Assembly (NCBI RefSeq): GCF_945956965.1
Contig: NZ_CAMFJS010000035.1
Coordinates: 1-39,457, forward strand
From: an uncultured Roseateles sp.
Lineage (GTDB): Bacteria; Pseudomonadota; Gammaproteobacteria; Burkholderiales; Burkholderiaceae_C
Direction: 5' to 3'
DNA: 39,457 bases
A program made the translations under genes and the position numbers. The stretch's first letter is position 1; every line of letters begins with the position of its first letter. This document shows positions 1 through 11,144 of this stretch, piece by piece. A model generated the notes under the pieces. The model was not told where the DNA came from. It worked only from the letters and a program-made list of their open reading frames with translations, and did no database searches.

Positions 1-51
1 CGCGACCTCAACCTTGGCAAGGTTGCGCTCTACCAACTGAGCTATTCCCGC
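1..51 (-). tRNA. tRNA-Gly(GCC), 3' part cut off by window edge
   Basis: Read on the minus strand, position 51 begins GCGGGAATAGCTCAGTTGG, a glycine tRNA acceptor stem and D-arm. The anticodon loop carries GCC at 18-16, flanked by a stem of the form CAACC/GGTTG. The T-arm, the acceptor 3' strand and CCA lie beyond the left edge. It follows lon on the same strand, about 200 bases after the lon stop, and may have its own promoter in the AT-rich gap. Confidence 0.93.
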
Positions 52-255
52 ATTGTCTTGACGACATCTCACTTCTTGCCGCGTAGTATTTGATTTTTCG
101 TCAGAACCAAAGTTTTGACTTATTTACAAACTTGCGCGTTTCGAAGCAAGACCAAGATTGTATGCCGGATTTAAGTGGCTTTGCAAGCTTTTGAGAAATT
201 TCTTCAAAAATCTTTCAATCGCTCTACTTCAACCCGGCTCAAGCTCAAACCGCGC

Positions 256-2664
<2,409 letters not shown>

Positions 2665-2688
2665 GTAAACCTCTCTTTCTCAGCCCTA

Positions 2689-2715
2689 GCTGCGGGCTGA
2701 GCGGGCAATTGCAAG
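2689..2715 (-). promoter_or_regulatory. Candidate sigma-32 (heat-shock) promoter of lon
   Basis: On the minus strand CTTGCAA (2715-2709) and CCCGCAGC (2696-2689) are separated by exactly 12 bases. The RpoH consensus is CTTGAAA, 11-16 bases, CCCCATNT. The match is partial in both boxes, but the position 25-50 bases before the lon start is apt. lon is a classic RpoH target in proteobacteria. The assignment is by pattern only. Confidence 0.42.
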
Positions 2716-2730
2716 ACGCCGAACAAAACA

Positions 2731-2754
2731 GAACAGGCGGTGATTCACCTGTTC
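2731..2754 (-). terminator. Hairpin after clpX, possible weak terminator
   Basis: GAACAGG and CCTGTTC form a 7-bp stem around a 10-base loop. The loop contains GGTGATTCACC, which can fold alternatively. On the minus strand it lies 36 bases past the clpX stop and is followed by TGTTTTGTTC, a broken T tract. It may partly separate clpX from lon. Confidence 0.4.
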
Positions 2755-2790
2755 ATTCGGGGCTAGATAGATTGGTTGATTGATTGATGC

Positions 2791-4059
2791 TTAGGCGCTG
2801 GCCTTGGCTTGCTCGCGGTAAACCAGCAGAGGTTTGGCGTTCTCGTCGATGGTGTGCTCATCCAGCACCACTTTGGCCACACCATCCAGCGCGGGCAGTT
2901 CGAACATGGTGTCGATCAGCGCGAGCTCCATGATGGAGCGCAGGCCACGCGCACCGATCTTGCGCGCCAGTGCCTTCTTGGCAATGGCAGTCAAGGCCGA
3001 GGGGCGGATCTCCAATTCCACGCCGTCCATCGCGAACAATTGCTGGTACTGCTTGACCAGGGCGTTCTTGGGCTCGGTCAGGATCTGGATCAGCGCGTCT
3101 TCGGTCAACTCGCCCAGCGTTGCCACCACAGGCAGACGGCCCACCAACTCGGGGATGATGCCGAACTTGATCAAGTCGGCCGGCTCCACCTCGCGGAAGA
3201 TCTCGGACACGCGACGCTCGTCCTTGCTCTTGACCGAAGCGCCGAAGCCAATGCCGGTCTTCTCAGAACGGTTCTGGATGACTTTTTCCAAGCCGTCAAA
3301 GGCGCCACCGCAGATGAACAAGATATTGGTCGTATCGATCTGCAGGAAGTCCTGATTCGGGTGCTTGCGGCCGCCCTGCGGCGGCACCGAGGCCATCGTG
3401 CCTTCCACCAGCTTCAGCAAGGCCTGCTGCACGCCTTCGCCCGACACATCACGGGTGATGGAGGGGTTATCGGCCTTGCGGGAAATCTTGTCGATTTCGT
3501 CGATGTAGACAATGCCGCGCTGTGCGCGCTCGACGTCGTAATTGCAGTTCTGCAGCAGCTTCTGGATGATGTTTTCAACATCCTCACCCACATAACCGGC
3601 CTCGGTCAGCGTGGTTGCATCGGCAATCACAAAAGGCACGTTGAGCAGGCGGGCCAGCGTCTGGGCCAGCAAGGTCTTGCCCGAGCCGGTAGGGCCGATC
3701 AAGAGAATATTGCTCTTGGCCAGCTCGACCGTGTCCTTGGTGCCGGCCATATGGCGCAGGCGCTTGTAGTGGTTGTACACCGCCACCGACAGCGTGCGCT
3801 TGGCAACATCCTGGCCAATCACATACTGGTCAAGGCTGGCCTTGATCTCGCTGGGCACGGGCAAGTCCGACTTGCTGGCGCGCGCCGCGGGCGTATCGGC
3901 AGGCACTTCGTCGCGCACGATGTCGTTGCACAGCTCGATGCATTCATCACAAATGAATACCGACGGGCCAGCAATCAACTTCTTCACTTCATGCTGGCTC
4001 TTGCCGCAGAAGGAGCAGTACAGGACTTTTTCGCTGGAGTTGCCTTTTTTCTCGGCCAT
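2791..4059 (-). CDS. clpX: ClpX, ATP-binding unfoldase subunit of ClpXP
   Basis: ClpX is the AAA+ unfoldase that recognises tagged substrates (for example ssrA-tagged proteins) and threads them into ClpP. The protein has 422 residues, the usual length. The N-terminal zinc-binding domain shows CSFCGK and CDECIELC (four cysteines, residues about 15-43). The AAA+ core shows Walker A GPTGSGKT, followed by the Walker B motif [10 protein letters not shown] and the sensor/RKH-type segments. The IGF loop that docks onto ClpP appears as IGFGAS. It lies 118 bases after clpP on the same strand, the standard order, and is followed by lon. The start at 4059 gives the canonical N-terminus. No strong Shine-Dalgarno sequence is seen before it. 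Confidence 0.98.
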   Translation of the reverse strand: MAEKKGNSSEKVLYCSFCGKSQHEVKKLIAGPSVFICDECIELCNDIVRDEVPADTPAARASKSDLPVPSEIKASLDQYVIGQDVAKRTLSVAVYNHYKRLRHMAGTKDTVELAKSNILLIGPTGSGKTLLAQTLARLLNVPFVIADATTLTEAGYVGEDVENIIQKLLQNCNYDVERAQRGIVYIDEIDKISRKADNPSITRDVSGEGVQQALLKLVEGTMASVPPQGGRKHPNQDFLQIDTTNILFICGGAFDGLEKVIQNRSEKTGIGFGASVKSKDERRVSEIFREVEPADLIKFGIIPELVGRLPVVATLGELTEDALIQILTEPKNALVKQYQQLFAMDGVELEIRPSALTAIAKKALARKIGARGLRSIMELALIDTMFELPALDGVAKVVLDEHTIDENAKPLLVYREQAKASA

Positions 4060-4116
4060 GGATCTGCTTGTCTTTCAGGCGTTAATGCCTGCTGTGATGA
4101 TAGTTCAAACGCATAC

Positions 4117-4142
4117 GGGGCCCTTGTCTTGAAAAGGGCCCC
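4117..4142 (-). terminator. Strong stem-loop between clpP and clpX
   Basis: A perfect 9-bp stem (GGGGCCCTT with AAGGGCCCC) closes an 8-base loop. On the minus strand it lies 36 bases past the clpP stop and is followed by GTATGCGTTTG, so the T tract is poor. It could be a partial terminator or an mRNA-stabilising or processing hairpin that sets clpP above clpX. No function is shown by sequence alone. Confidence 0.4.
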
Positions 4143-4177
4143 CTTACGCTCGCTGTTAGAAGCGGCAATTCAGCGGA

Positions 4178-4786
4178 TCAGGGGCGCTTCTCGAGCACAC
4201 CGTCGACCAGACCATAGGCCTGCGCTTCAGCAGCGGACATGTAGTAGTCGCGCTCGGTGTCGGCCTGAATCTTCTCCAGGGTCTGGCCCGAACGCTCTGC
4301 CAGGATGCGGTTGAGTTGTTCACGCGTTTTGAGAATCTCGCGCGCATGAATTTCGATGTCCGTGGCTTGGCCCTGTGTGCCGCCAAGCGGTTGATGAATC
4401 ATCACCTTGGCATTGGGCAGCGCAAAACGCTTGCCCTTGGCGCCGGCGGCCAACAAGAAGGCGCCCATGCTAGCGGCCATGCCCATGCACAAGGTCGAAA
4501 CCTCGGGCTTGATGAAGTTCATGGTGTCAAAAATCGACATGCCGGCCGAGACGCTGCCGCCAGGCGAGTTGATGTACAGGAAGATGTCCTTGTCCGGGTT
4601 CTCGCTCTCCAGGAACAACATTTGCGCCACCACCAGATTGGCGACCGCGTCATTGACCGGACCCACCAAGAAGATGATGCGCTCGCGCAGCAAGCGGCTG
4701 TAAATGTCGTAGGCACGCTCGCCGCGGCCCGACTGTTCGATGACGATGGGCACCATGCCCAGATTGTTGATTTCCAGCGCGCTCAT
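4178..4786 (-). CDS. clpP: ClpP, proteolytic subunit of Clp protease
   Basis: ClpP is the serine peptidase that forms the 14-subunit degradation chamber used with ClpX (and ClpA if present). The catalytic triad is visible as Ser106 ([10 protein letters not shown]), His131 (VMIHQPLGG) and Asp180 (TERDYY). The spacing matches E. coli ClpP (111/136/185) minus a shorter propeptide. The start at 4786 ([10 protein letters not shown]) gives 202 residues and has AGAGGA 8 bases upstream. A longer reading back to 4846 is possible but has no ribosome site and runs across the likely promoter. It is flanked by tig upstream, separated by a strong terminator, and clpX downstream, so clpP probably starts its own transcription unit. 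Confidence 0.97.
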   Translation of the reverse strand: MSALEINNLGMVPIVIEQSGRGERAYDIYSRLLRERIIFLVGPVNDAVANLVVAQMLFLESENPDKDIFLYINSPGGSVSAGMSIFDTMNFIKPEVSTLCMGMAASMGAFLLAAGAKGKRFALPNAKVMIHQPLGGTQGQATDIEIHAREILKTREQLNRILAERSGQTLEKIQADTERDYYMSAAEAQAYGLVDGVLEKRP

Positions 4787-4820
4787 GTAGGTCCTCTGAA
4801 GAAAGTCTCTATGGATCAGG

Positions 4821-4847
4821 TGTTGGGGCTGATTATGTCGCCACAAG
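4821..4847 (-). promoter_or_regulatory. Candidate sigma-32 (heat-shock) promoter of clpP
   Basis: On the minus strand CTTGTGG (4847-4841) is followed after 12 bases by CCCCAACA (4828-4821), close to the RpoH pattern CTTGAAA-N12-CCCCATNT. The CCCCA core is intact. The expected start of transcription would be near 4814, about 28 bases before the clpP ATG. The tig terminator upstream means clpP needs its own promoter, which supports this. Unproven. Confidence 0.5.
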
Positions 4848-5049
4848 ACCTGACCCTTTGAATTTGGAGCTTATCCGCAACTTGGCACGACTCAGGCAAA
4901 CACGAAACCGGGCCATGGGCACGAGCACCAATGCTCGCAAGTAACGCGGACTCAAGCCCTGCGTTGGCCGCGCCCATCGGCGCCCTACCCTGAGCCCAAG
5001 TCAGCTCGCCGCCCTCCGCCGCGAAAAACTCGGACAAGAGTTCTGAGCC
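4848..5049. other. Rest of the clpP-tig intergenic region, no gene seen
   Basis: The gap between clpP and tig (4787-5112, 326 bases) holds the clpP promoter candidate at its left and the tig terminator at its right. The middle can be read as an open frame of about 80 codons on the minus strand. It has no recognisable motif, no ribosome site and no family resemblance, so I do not call it a gene. Confidence 0.5.
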
Positions 5050-5085
5050 AAAAAGCAAAAAGCGCCGCCCTTGCGGTACGGCGCT
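5050..5085 (-). terminator. Intrinsic terminator of tig
   Basis: On the minus strand a 7-bp GC-rich stem (AGCGCCG/CGGCGCT, 11-base loop) is followed at once by TTTTGCTTTTTG. It lies 28 bases past the tig stop. This is a textbook rho-independent terminator and separates tig from clpP. Confidence 0.88.
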
Positions 5086-5112
5086 CTCTTCAAGCTGATG
5101 ATCGGGTGAGGA

Positions 5113-6429
5113 TCAGTTGGCTTGTTGAGCCATCAGTTCGTCGAAAGGCAGAGCCTTGTCGCTGACCTTGGCCTTGGCCAGCACGAAGTCGGTGACGTTG
5201 TTTTCAACGACAACGGCTTCCACTTCGGCCAGACGATTGCGGTCGCTGAGGTACCAGCGCACGACCTCGGCGGGCTTCTCGTAGCTCTGAGCCAGGTCTT
5301 CGATGTGGGCTTGCAGTTGCTCAGGCTTGGCTTGCAGGTTGTTGGAGCGAACCAACTCACCCACCACCAGGCCCAGGCGCACGCGACGCTCGGCTTGCGG
5401 ACGGAAGATTTCCTCGGGGATCGGTGCCTTGTCAGCATCCTTCACGCCACGCTTCTTCAGGTCTTCACGGGCAGCCGCCACCATGCGCTCGGTTTCACCG
5501 GCGACCAGGGCGTTGGGCACGTCGAGTTCAGCAGCAGCGACCAGAGCGTCCATCACGGCACCCTTGTTGCGAGCCAGCACGCGGAACTTGACTTCGCGCT
5601 CAAGGTTCTTCTTGATGTCGGCGCGCAGGCCTTCAACGCTGGCGTCGCTGATGCCCAGGGACTTGGCGAAAGCCTCGTTCACTTCGGGCAGATGCTGGGA
5701 CTCGATCTTCTTGACCGTGACCAGGAAGTCGGCCTCCTTACCAGCGACGTCCTTGCCGTGGTAATCCTCAGGGAAAGCCAGCGGGAAGGTCTTGGAGTCG
5801 CCGGCCTTCATGCCGCGCACGGCCTTCTCGAACGCTTCCAGCATCTGGCCTTCGCCGATGATGAATTGGAAACCTTCGGCCTTGCCGCCTTGGAAGGGCT
5901 CGCCATCGAGCTTGCCTTCGAAGTCGATGGTGACGCGGTCGGTGTCGCCAGCCACATCGGCAGCGCCACGCTGGGCGAAGCTGCGGCGCTGCTTGCGCAG
6001 GATTTCAACCGTCTTGTCGATGGCTTCTTCGGTCACTTCGCTGACCACACGCTCAACTTCGGCGCCAGCCAGATCGCCGATCTTGACGTCCGGGTAGACC
6101 TCGAAAGTAGCGTCGAAAGCCATTTGGCCTTCGGGCGACTCTTCCTTCTGGGCGATGCGGGGTGCGCCGGCCACGCGCAGCGCGGCTTCGTTGGCGGCGG
6201 CCGAGAAGGCCTCGCCCAGCTTGTCGTTCATGACTTCGTACTGGACGGAGTAGCCATAACGTTGTGTGACAACGCTCATTGGCACCTTGCCGGGGCGGAA
6301 GCCATCGGCCTTGACGGTGCGAGCGAGTTTCTTCAGACGTTGCTCGACTTCGCTGTTGATGTCAGCAGCCGCCAGCGTGAGCGTGATGCGGCGTTCGAGC
6401 TTTTCGAGGGTTTCGACGGTGACAGCCAT
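5113..6429 (-). CDS. tig: Trigger factor, ribosome-bound chaperone and prolyl isomerase
   Basis: Trigger factor binds the ribosome exit tunnel and shelters nascent chains. The protein has 438 residues, normal for the family. The N-terminal ribosome-binding domain carries the signature GFRPGKVP (about residues 43-50), the loop that docks on protein L23. The FKBP-type isomerase domain follows near residues 160-245 (for example GFQFIIGEGQMLEAFE). The rest is the helical substrate-binding domain. It starts 23 bases after the 3' end of tRNA-Leu on the same strand, so the two are probably transcribed together. A strong terminator follows. The order tig-clpP-clpX-lon is conserved across proteobacteria. 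Confidence 0.98.
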   Translation of the reverse strand: MAVTVETLEKLERRITLTLAAADINSEVEQRLKKLARTVKADGFRPGKVPMSVVTQRYGYSVQYEVMNDKLGEAFSAAANEAALRVAGAPRIAQKEESPEGQMAFDATFEVYPDVKIGDLAGAEVERVVSEVTEEAIDKTVEILRKQRRSFAQRGAADVAGDTDRVTIDFEGKLDGEPFQGGKAEGFQFIIGEGQMLEAFEKAVRGMKAGDSKTFPLAFPEDYHGKDVAGKEADFLVTVKKIESQHLPEVNEAFAKSLGISDASVEGLRADIKKNLEREVKFRVLARNKGAVMDALVAAAELDVPNALVAGETERMVAAAREDLKKRGVKDADKAPIPEEIFRPQAERRVRLGLVVGELVRSNNLQAKPEQLQAHIEDLAQSYEKPAEVVRWYLSDRNRLAEVEAVVVENNVTDFVLAKAKVSDKALPFDELMAQQAN

Positions 6430-6452
6430 AGTTGACTCAATACAAAGTTATC

Positions 6453-6539
6453 TGGTGCGCGGGGCCGGACTCGAACCGGCACGCCGGTGAAGGCGTCAGG
6501 ACCTAAACCTGGTGCGTCTACCAATTTCGCCACCCGCGC
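6453..6539 (-). tRNA. tRNA-Leu(UAG), complete with encoded CCA
   Basis: On the minus strand the gene begins GCGCGGGTGGCGAAATTGG and ends with the matching acceptor strand CCCGCGC followed by ACCA (CCA at 6455-6453). The anticodon loop TTTAGGT places TAG at 6505-6503. A long variable arm (GCCTTCACCGGC region) and the T-arm GTTCGAGTC mark a class II tRNA. The 87-base length fits leucine. It lies directly upstream of tig. Confidence 0.97.
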
Positions 6540-6634
6540 TAGAAGGATTTCAGGCCCGCTCTTCCGGCTGATTGGCGCCAGGCTTCTGGCACCAACACAT
6601 CCGAGCAAGCCTGCGGCATTTCGGCAAACCGTGG

Positions 6635-6640
6635 ATTGTA
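6635..6640 (-). promoter_or_regulatory. Possible -10 box for the tRNA-Leu-tig unit
   Basis: TACAAT on the minus strand matches the sigma-70 -10 box at five of six positions and lies about 95 bases before the tRNA. No good -35 box is found 16-18 bases upstream, so this is a weak call. Confidence 0.3.
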
Positions 6641-6655
6641 GCCATTTGCGGAGCC

Positions 6656-6692
6656 GATTTTCGCGACCCGGTGAAAGCCCGGGTCGGAAATC
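6656..6692 (-). terminator. Stem-loop after the RND pump gene
   Basis: An 8-bp stem CGACCCGG/CCGGGTCG closes a 7-base loop and is extended outward by GATTT/AAATC across a small internal loop. It starts 27 bases past the pump gene's stop on the minus strand. There is no T tract, so it may act as an mRNA 3' end or a rho-related structure. Confidence 0.4.
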
Positions 6693-6718
6693 TACATCGC
6701 CCCGCGATTTTTCGCAGC

Positions 6719-9700
6719 CTATTCAGGCCGTTTGACGCGGAACCAGGCCGCATACATGGCCGGCAGCGCCAGCAAAGTCAGCGCTGTAGCCACGATCAAT
6801 CCGCCCATGATGGCCACGGCCATCGGGCCCCAGAACACGCTGCGCGACAGCGGCACCATGGCCAGCACAGCCGCTGCTGCGGTCAGCACGATGGGACGGA
6901 AACGCCGCACCGCCGACTCCACCACCGCCGCCCAATCGGGCACGCCACGCGCCCGGTCTTGCTCGATCTGATCGATCAGGATGACCGAGTTGCGCATGAT
7001 CATGCCCATCAAGGCGATCACGCCCAGCAGCGCCACAAAACCGAAGGGTCGATTGAAGACCAGCAAGGCCGCGGCAACACCGGCAATGCCCAGCGGGCCA
7101 GTCAAGAAGACCAGCATGGCGCGAGAGAAGCTCTGCAACTGCAGCATCAGCAGCGTGAAGATGAGGAACAGCATCATCGGCACACCGGCCGCAATCGAGC
7201 CCTGGCCCTTGCTGCTTTCTTCCACCGCGCCGGCCACCGAGATGCTGTAGCCCACCGGCATCTTGGCCTGCAAAGCCTGCATCTGCGGCCACACCTGGGC
7301 GGTGACAGTGGCACCCTGCATGCCCTCAGCCACATCGCCTTGCACCGTCACCGCATAGTCACGCGCTTCACGCCAGAGCACGCCCGGCTCCCAGGCAAAA
7401 CTGACCTTGGCGATTTGCGTCAGCGGAATCGAGCGGCCGCTGGCCGTGGGCACATAGGCGTTGCCGATGTCGCTGATCGCATTGCGTTCATTCAAGGGCT
7501 GGCGCAGCACGATGTCGATCAGGCGGTCGCCATCTCGATACTGGCCGATGGTGCTGCCCGAGAACATGGTGCGCGCCGCCTGAGCCAAAGCCTGGCTGCT
7601 CACACCCAAGGCGCGCGCCTTGTCCTGATCGACCTCCAGGCGCAAGACCTTGATCGGCTCGTTCCAGTTGTCATTGACGCCACGCATATTCACATTGGCC
7701 GCCAAAATCGCCTTGGCCTGGTCACCCCATTGGCGCACTTCTTGCGCATTCGGCCCTGCCACGCGGAACTGCACCGGATAAGGCACCGGCGGCCCGTTAG
7801 GCAGCAGTTTGACCCGCGCCCGCACCTCTGGGAACTCCGCGGCCACCAGGGTTGGCAGGCGCTTGCGCAGTTCCTCGCGCTCGGGCAGGTCCTTGCTGAG
7901 AATGATGGCCTGGCTGACATTGGCCTGCGGGAAGATCACGTCCAGGGGCAGGTAGAAACGCGGCACGCCGCTACCAATCCAGGTGCTGACCGACTCCACG
8001 CCCTGCTCTTTGAGCATGCGGGCCTCGAAGCGCTTGGCGACTTCGCGGCTTTGCAAAATGGTGGAGCCTTCGGGCAAGGTCAGGTCCACCAGGATCTCCG
8101 GTCGCGACGAATCCGGGAAGAACTGCTGCTGCACCCGCCCCATGCCGACCAAGCCCAGCGCAAAGGTCAGCACCGTCAAGCCAATGGTCTTCCAACGATT
8201 CAGCACGCACCAGCGCACCAGGCTGCGGAAGCGGTTGTAAAAAGGCGTATCGAAGAGCTCATGCGCCTCCCCGCCCTCATTGGACTTGTGGGCGCGCAAG
8301 AGCAAGGCACCCAGATAAGGCACAAAGTAGACCGACACCAGCCAACTGATCACCAGCGCCGCGGCGGTGACCGCAAAGATGGCGAAGGTGTACTCACCCG
8401 TCTGCGACTTGGCTAGGCCGATGGGTAAAAAGCCCGCTGCGGTGATCAAGGTGCCGGTCAACATGGGCATGGCCGTGGCGTCGTAGGCGAAGGTGGCCGC
8501 CGTCATCTTGTCGTAGCCCTCTTCCAGCTTACGCACCATCATCTCCACGGCAATGATGGCGTCATCCACCAACAGGCCTAGCGCGATGATCAAGGAGCCC
8601 AGCGAGATTTTGTGCAGGCCCACGCCCCAGTAAAACATGGTCACAAAAGTGATCGCCAGCACCAGCGGAATGGTGATGGCCACCACCATGCCGGGCCAGA
8701 TGTCGATGCGCAGCGGCTTGGTGTGCAGCCCCAGGGAGATGAAGCTGACCGCCAGCACGATCACCACGGCCTCGATCAAGACCTTGATGAATTCATTCAC
8801 CGAGCGGGTCACAGCCCGGGGCTGATCCTGAATCTGCTCCAGCTCGATGCCGGCCGGCAGCTGGGCGCGAATGCGTGTGGCCGTCGCTTGCAAGGCCTTG
8901 CCCATGGCCACGATGTCGCCCCCCTTGGCCATGGACACACCCAGCGCAATCACGTCCTTGCCCTGATGCCTCACCATGACCGCCGGCGGGTCAGCGTAGC
9001 CTCGCGTGACCTCGGCAATATCCGCCAGGCGCAGGCTGCTGGCTTGGCCTGTCGTTGGATTGACGGCGCGAATCGGAAAGTCCTTCAGCGCTTGCACCGA
9101 CTGGAACTGACCCTGCACCCGCACCTGCAGATTGCCACTGCCAGCATCCAGAATGCCGCCGCCTTCGATTGCGTTTTGCGCGCCGATCTGGGCAATCACC
9201 TGATTGAAATCCAGGCCCAAGGTGGCCACCCGCTTTTGCGAGATCTCGACAAACACCTTCTCGGCCTGCACGCCGAAGGGCTCAACCTTGGCCACATCCG
9301 GCACCTTGAGCAGGGCCGAGCGCACCCGGTCCGCATGGGCACGCAACTCCTCAAACGAGAAGCCTTGCGCCGAGAGCGCAAAAATGCTGCCGTAGACATC
9401 ACCGAACTGGTCATTGAAGACCGGCCCCACCACGCCTTGCGGCAAGGTGTGCGCCATGTCCCCGACCCGTTTGCGCACCTGGTACCAAACATTGGGCACC
9501 TCGGCCGCTGGCGTGTGCTCTTTGAGCTGGAAGACGGTCAGCGATTCACCCGGCTTGGTGTAGCTGCGCACCCGGTCAGCGTAAGGCACCTCTTGCAAGG
9601 TCTTTTCGATCTTGTCGGTGACCTGCTCGGCCACCTGTTCGGCCGTGGCACCGGGCCAAAAGGCCTGCACCACCATCACACGAAACGTAAAGGGCGGGTC

Positions 9701-9865
9701 CTCATCCTGGCCGAGCTGGAAATAGGCAGCAAAGCCCATCAGCATGAAAACGACCAAGAGGTAGCGCGTCAGCGCCGGATGTTCCAGGGCCCAGCGCGAG
9801 ACGTTGAAATTGCGGCGCCCTCCGGCGCCCGAAGGCTTGCTTGACTTGACTGGCTTGATGCTCAT
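6719..9865 (-). CDS. RND efflux transporter, inner-membrane permease subunit
   Basis: This is a proton-driven multidrug-type exporter of the resistance-nodulation-division superfamily (AcrB/MexK/TriC-like; exact subfamily uncertain). At 1048 residues it has the full length, with two halves each made of a membrane bundle and a large periplasmic loop. The first membrane helix lies near residues 30-50. The transmembrane-4 proton-relay acids appear as LLVDDAIIAVE. The C-terminal bundle shows GVIALMGMIMRNSVILIDQI. The start at 9865 is 17 bases after the adaptor stop, with GGAG upstream, so the two genes form one operon. No outer-membrane channel gene is present here, so the pump presumably uses a TolC-like protein encoded elsewhere. 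Substrate cannot be told from sequence. Confidence 0.95.
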   Translation of the reverse strand: MSIKPVKSSKPSGAGGRRNFNVSRWALEHPALTRYLLVVFMLMGFAAYFQLGQDEDPPFTFRVMVVQAFWPGATAEQVAEQVTDKIEKTLQEVPYADRVRSYTKPGESLTVFQLKEHTPAAEVPNVWYQVRKRVGDMAHTLPQGVVGPVFNDQFGDVYGSIFALSAQGFSFEELRAHADRVRSALLKVPDVAKVEPFGVQAEKVFVEISQKRVATLGLDFNQVIAQIGAQNAIEGGGILDAGSGNLQVRVQGQFQSVQALKDFPIRAVNPTTGQASSLRLADIAEVTRGYADPPAVMVRHQGKDVIALGVSMAKGGDIVAMGKALQATATRIRAQLPAGIELEQIQDQPRAVTRSVNEFIKVLIEAVVIVLAVSFISLGLHTKPLRIDIWPGMVVAITIPLVLAITFVTMFYWGVGLHKISLGSLIIALGLLVDDAIIAVEMMVRKLEEGYDKMTAATFAYDATAMPMLTGTLITAAGFLPIGLAKSQTGEYTFAIFAVTAAALVISWLVSVYFVPYLGALLLRAHKSNEGGEAHELFDTPFYNRFRSLVRWCVLNRWKTIGLTVLTFALGLVGMGRVQQQFFPDSSRPEILVDLTLPEGSTILQSREVAKRFEARMLKEQGVESVSTWIGSGVPRFYLPLDVIFPQANVSQAIILSKDLPEREELRKRLPTLVAAEFPEVRARVKLLPNGPPVPYPVQFRVAGPNAQEVRQWGDQAKAILAANVNMRGVNDNWNEPIKVLRLEVDQDKARALGVSSQALAQAARTMFSGSTIGQYRDGDRLIDIVLRQPLNERNAISDIGNAYVPTASGRSIPLTQIAKVSFAWEPGVLWREARDYAVTVQGDVAEGMQGATVTAQVWPQMQALQAKMPVGYSISVAGAVEESSKGQGSIAAGVPMMLFLIFTLLMLQLQSFSRAMLVFLTGPLGIAGVAAALLVFNRPFGFVALLGVIALMGMIMRNSVILIDQIEQDRARGVPDWAAVVESAVRRFRPIVLTAAAAVLAMVPLSRSVFWGPMAVAIMGGLIVATALTLLALPAMYAAWFRVKRPE

Positions 9866-9882
9866 GAAGGCGGGCTCCGGGC

Positions 9883-11064
9883 TTACTTGGAAGCCGCAGG
9901 GGCTGTGCTGTTCGGCGCACTTGGAGCCGTCGGCACCGCAGGCACAGTGGGCACGGAAGTACCCGCTGCCGCCGGCTGCACATAACGGCTAACCTTCTGG
10001 CCGGCCTTGAGCACATGCACACCCGCCACCACCACCTCCTGCCCGGCCACCAGGCCGCCGGCAATCAGCACCTCATTGCCATCGGCACCGCCCACTTGCA
10101 CCGGCTGCGCCTTCAAGGTCATGCTGGCCGGGTCCAGCACCCAGACCGAACTCTTGCCCTGATCCTGGCGCAGCGCGGCCAGCGGCAGCTTGATGACTTG
10201 CTCGACACGAGGTGATTGCAGGGTCACGGTGGCCGTCTGGCCCAGCTTGGTGTCCAAGCGCCCCACATCCGCCTTGACCATGAAGGTGCGCGTGACCGGA
10301 TCGGCCGCCGCAGACATTTCACGCAGCACCGCGGCGCGCGGCGGCTGGCCTGTGCCCCACAAAGTGAATTTCAAGGCCCCGGGCTGGCTGGCAGCGGCGC
10401 GGAACTGATCCAGCTGGTCCTCCGGCACGGCAAACACCACATCGCGCGGGCCGTCCTGGGCGATGCGCACAATCGGCGTCCCGGCCGTCACGACCATGCC
10501 GGGCTCGGCGTCCACACCCGTCACCACGCCGGCCGCATCGGCGAGCAAGCTGGCGTACTCGGTTTGATGGCCCTGCGCCTCGCCTTGCGCTTTGGCTTGA
10601 TCGAGTTGCGACTGCGCGGCCTTGAAGGCGCTGTTGCGGCGCTCCAATTCGGCGGCACTGATGAAACCCTGCTGTTGCAGATCGATGAAGCGCTTGTAAT
10701 CGGCGGCAGCTTGGTCGCGATTCGTCCTGGCAGCGGCCACCGCGGCGTCAGCGGCGCTGCGGGCCAGCACCAAGTCTTGCGCGTCAAGTTGGGCCAGCAG
10801 TTGCCCCGGCTTGACGGCATCACCCAGATTGACCTTGCGCGACAGCAGCTTGCCGCCCACCCGGAAGGACAGGCGGGACTCCACCCGCGCGCGCACTTCA
10901 GCCGCGTATTCAAAACTCGTGCCTACCGGCGCTGTCTGCAGCACCAGGGTGCGCACGGCACGCTCGGGTTCGGCCGCCGGTTCTGGTTTGCCGCAGGCCA
11001 CGAGCAGCACGCTCAAGCTGAACACCGGCGCCAAGCGCAAGAACCTGGAAGATCGCAAAGACAT
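9883..11064 (-). CDS. RND efflux periplasmic adaptor (membrane fusion) lipoprotein
   Basis: The adaptor links the inner-membrane RND pump to an outer-membrane channel. The start at 11064 gives 393 residues and a clear lipoprotein signal, MSLRSSRFLR followed by LSVLLVAC with the lipobox cysteine near residue 24. A barrel-sandwich segment (GGKLLSRKVNLGDAVKPGQLLAQLD), a helical hairpin rich in Ala and Gln, and beta-barrel domains follow, as in AcrA/MexA. The tail is rich in Pro and Ala. The frame stays open upstream to 11190, but that start would overlap the -35 box and bury the signal peptide, so the shorter form is preferred. It is the first gene of the operon with the pump. Confidence 0.93.
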   Translation of the reverse strand: MSLRSSRFLRLAPVFSLSVLLVACGKPEPAAEPERAVRTLVLQTAPVGTSFEYAAEVRARVESRLSFRVGGKLLSRKVNLGDAVKPGQLLAQLDAQDLVLARSAADAAVAAARTNRDQAAADYKRFIDLQQQGFISAAELERRNSAFKAAQSQLDQAKAQGEAQGHQTEYASLLADAAGVVTGVDAEPGMVVTAGTPIVRIAQDGPRDVVFAVPEDQLDQFRAAASQPGALKFTLWGTGQPPRAAVLREMSAAADPVTRTFMVKADVGRLDTKLGQTATVTLQSPRVEQVIKLPLAALRQDQGKSSVWVLDPASMTLKAQPVQVGGADGNEVLIAGGLVAGQEVVVAGVHVLKAGQKVSRYVQPAAAGTSVPTVPAVPTAPSAPNSTAPAASK

Positions 11065-11144
11065 GGATAACCCCGAGATGCGGAACTCAGGCGCGCCATC
11101 AAAACCGCCCCAAAAAGCAGCACGATGACGGGCCTGAATCCTTA

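Noticed and set aside
189-209. AT-rich imperfect palindrome TTTTGAGAAATTTC... after lon
   Set aside because: It is a 21-base near-palindrome with one bulge, but AT-only and without a GC stem. I cannot tell it from chance in an AT-rich gap and do not call it a terminator.
4787-4846. Longer N-terminus for clpP (start at 4846)
   Set aside because: The extra 20 residues do not resemble ClpP, have no ribosome site, and overlap the sigma-32-like promoter. The ATG at 4786 has AGAGGA and gives the family N-terminus.
4816-5058. 80-codon minus-strand frame upstream of clpP
   Set aside because: No ribosome site, no recognisable motif, and it spans promoter sequence and the tig terminator.
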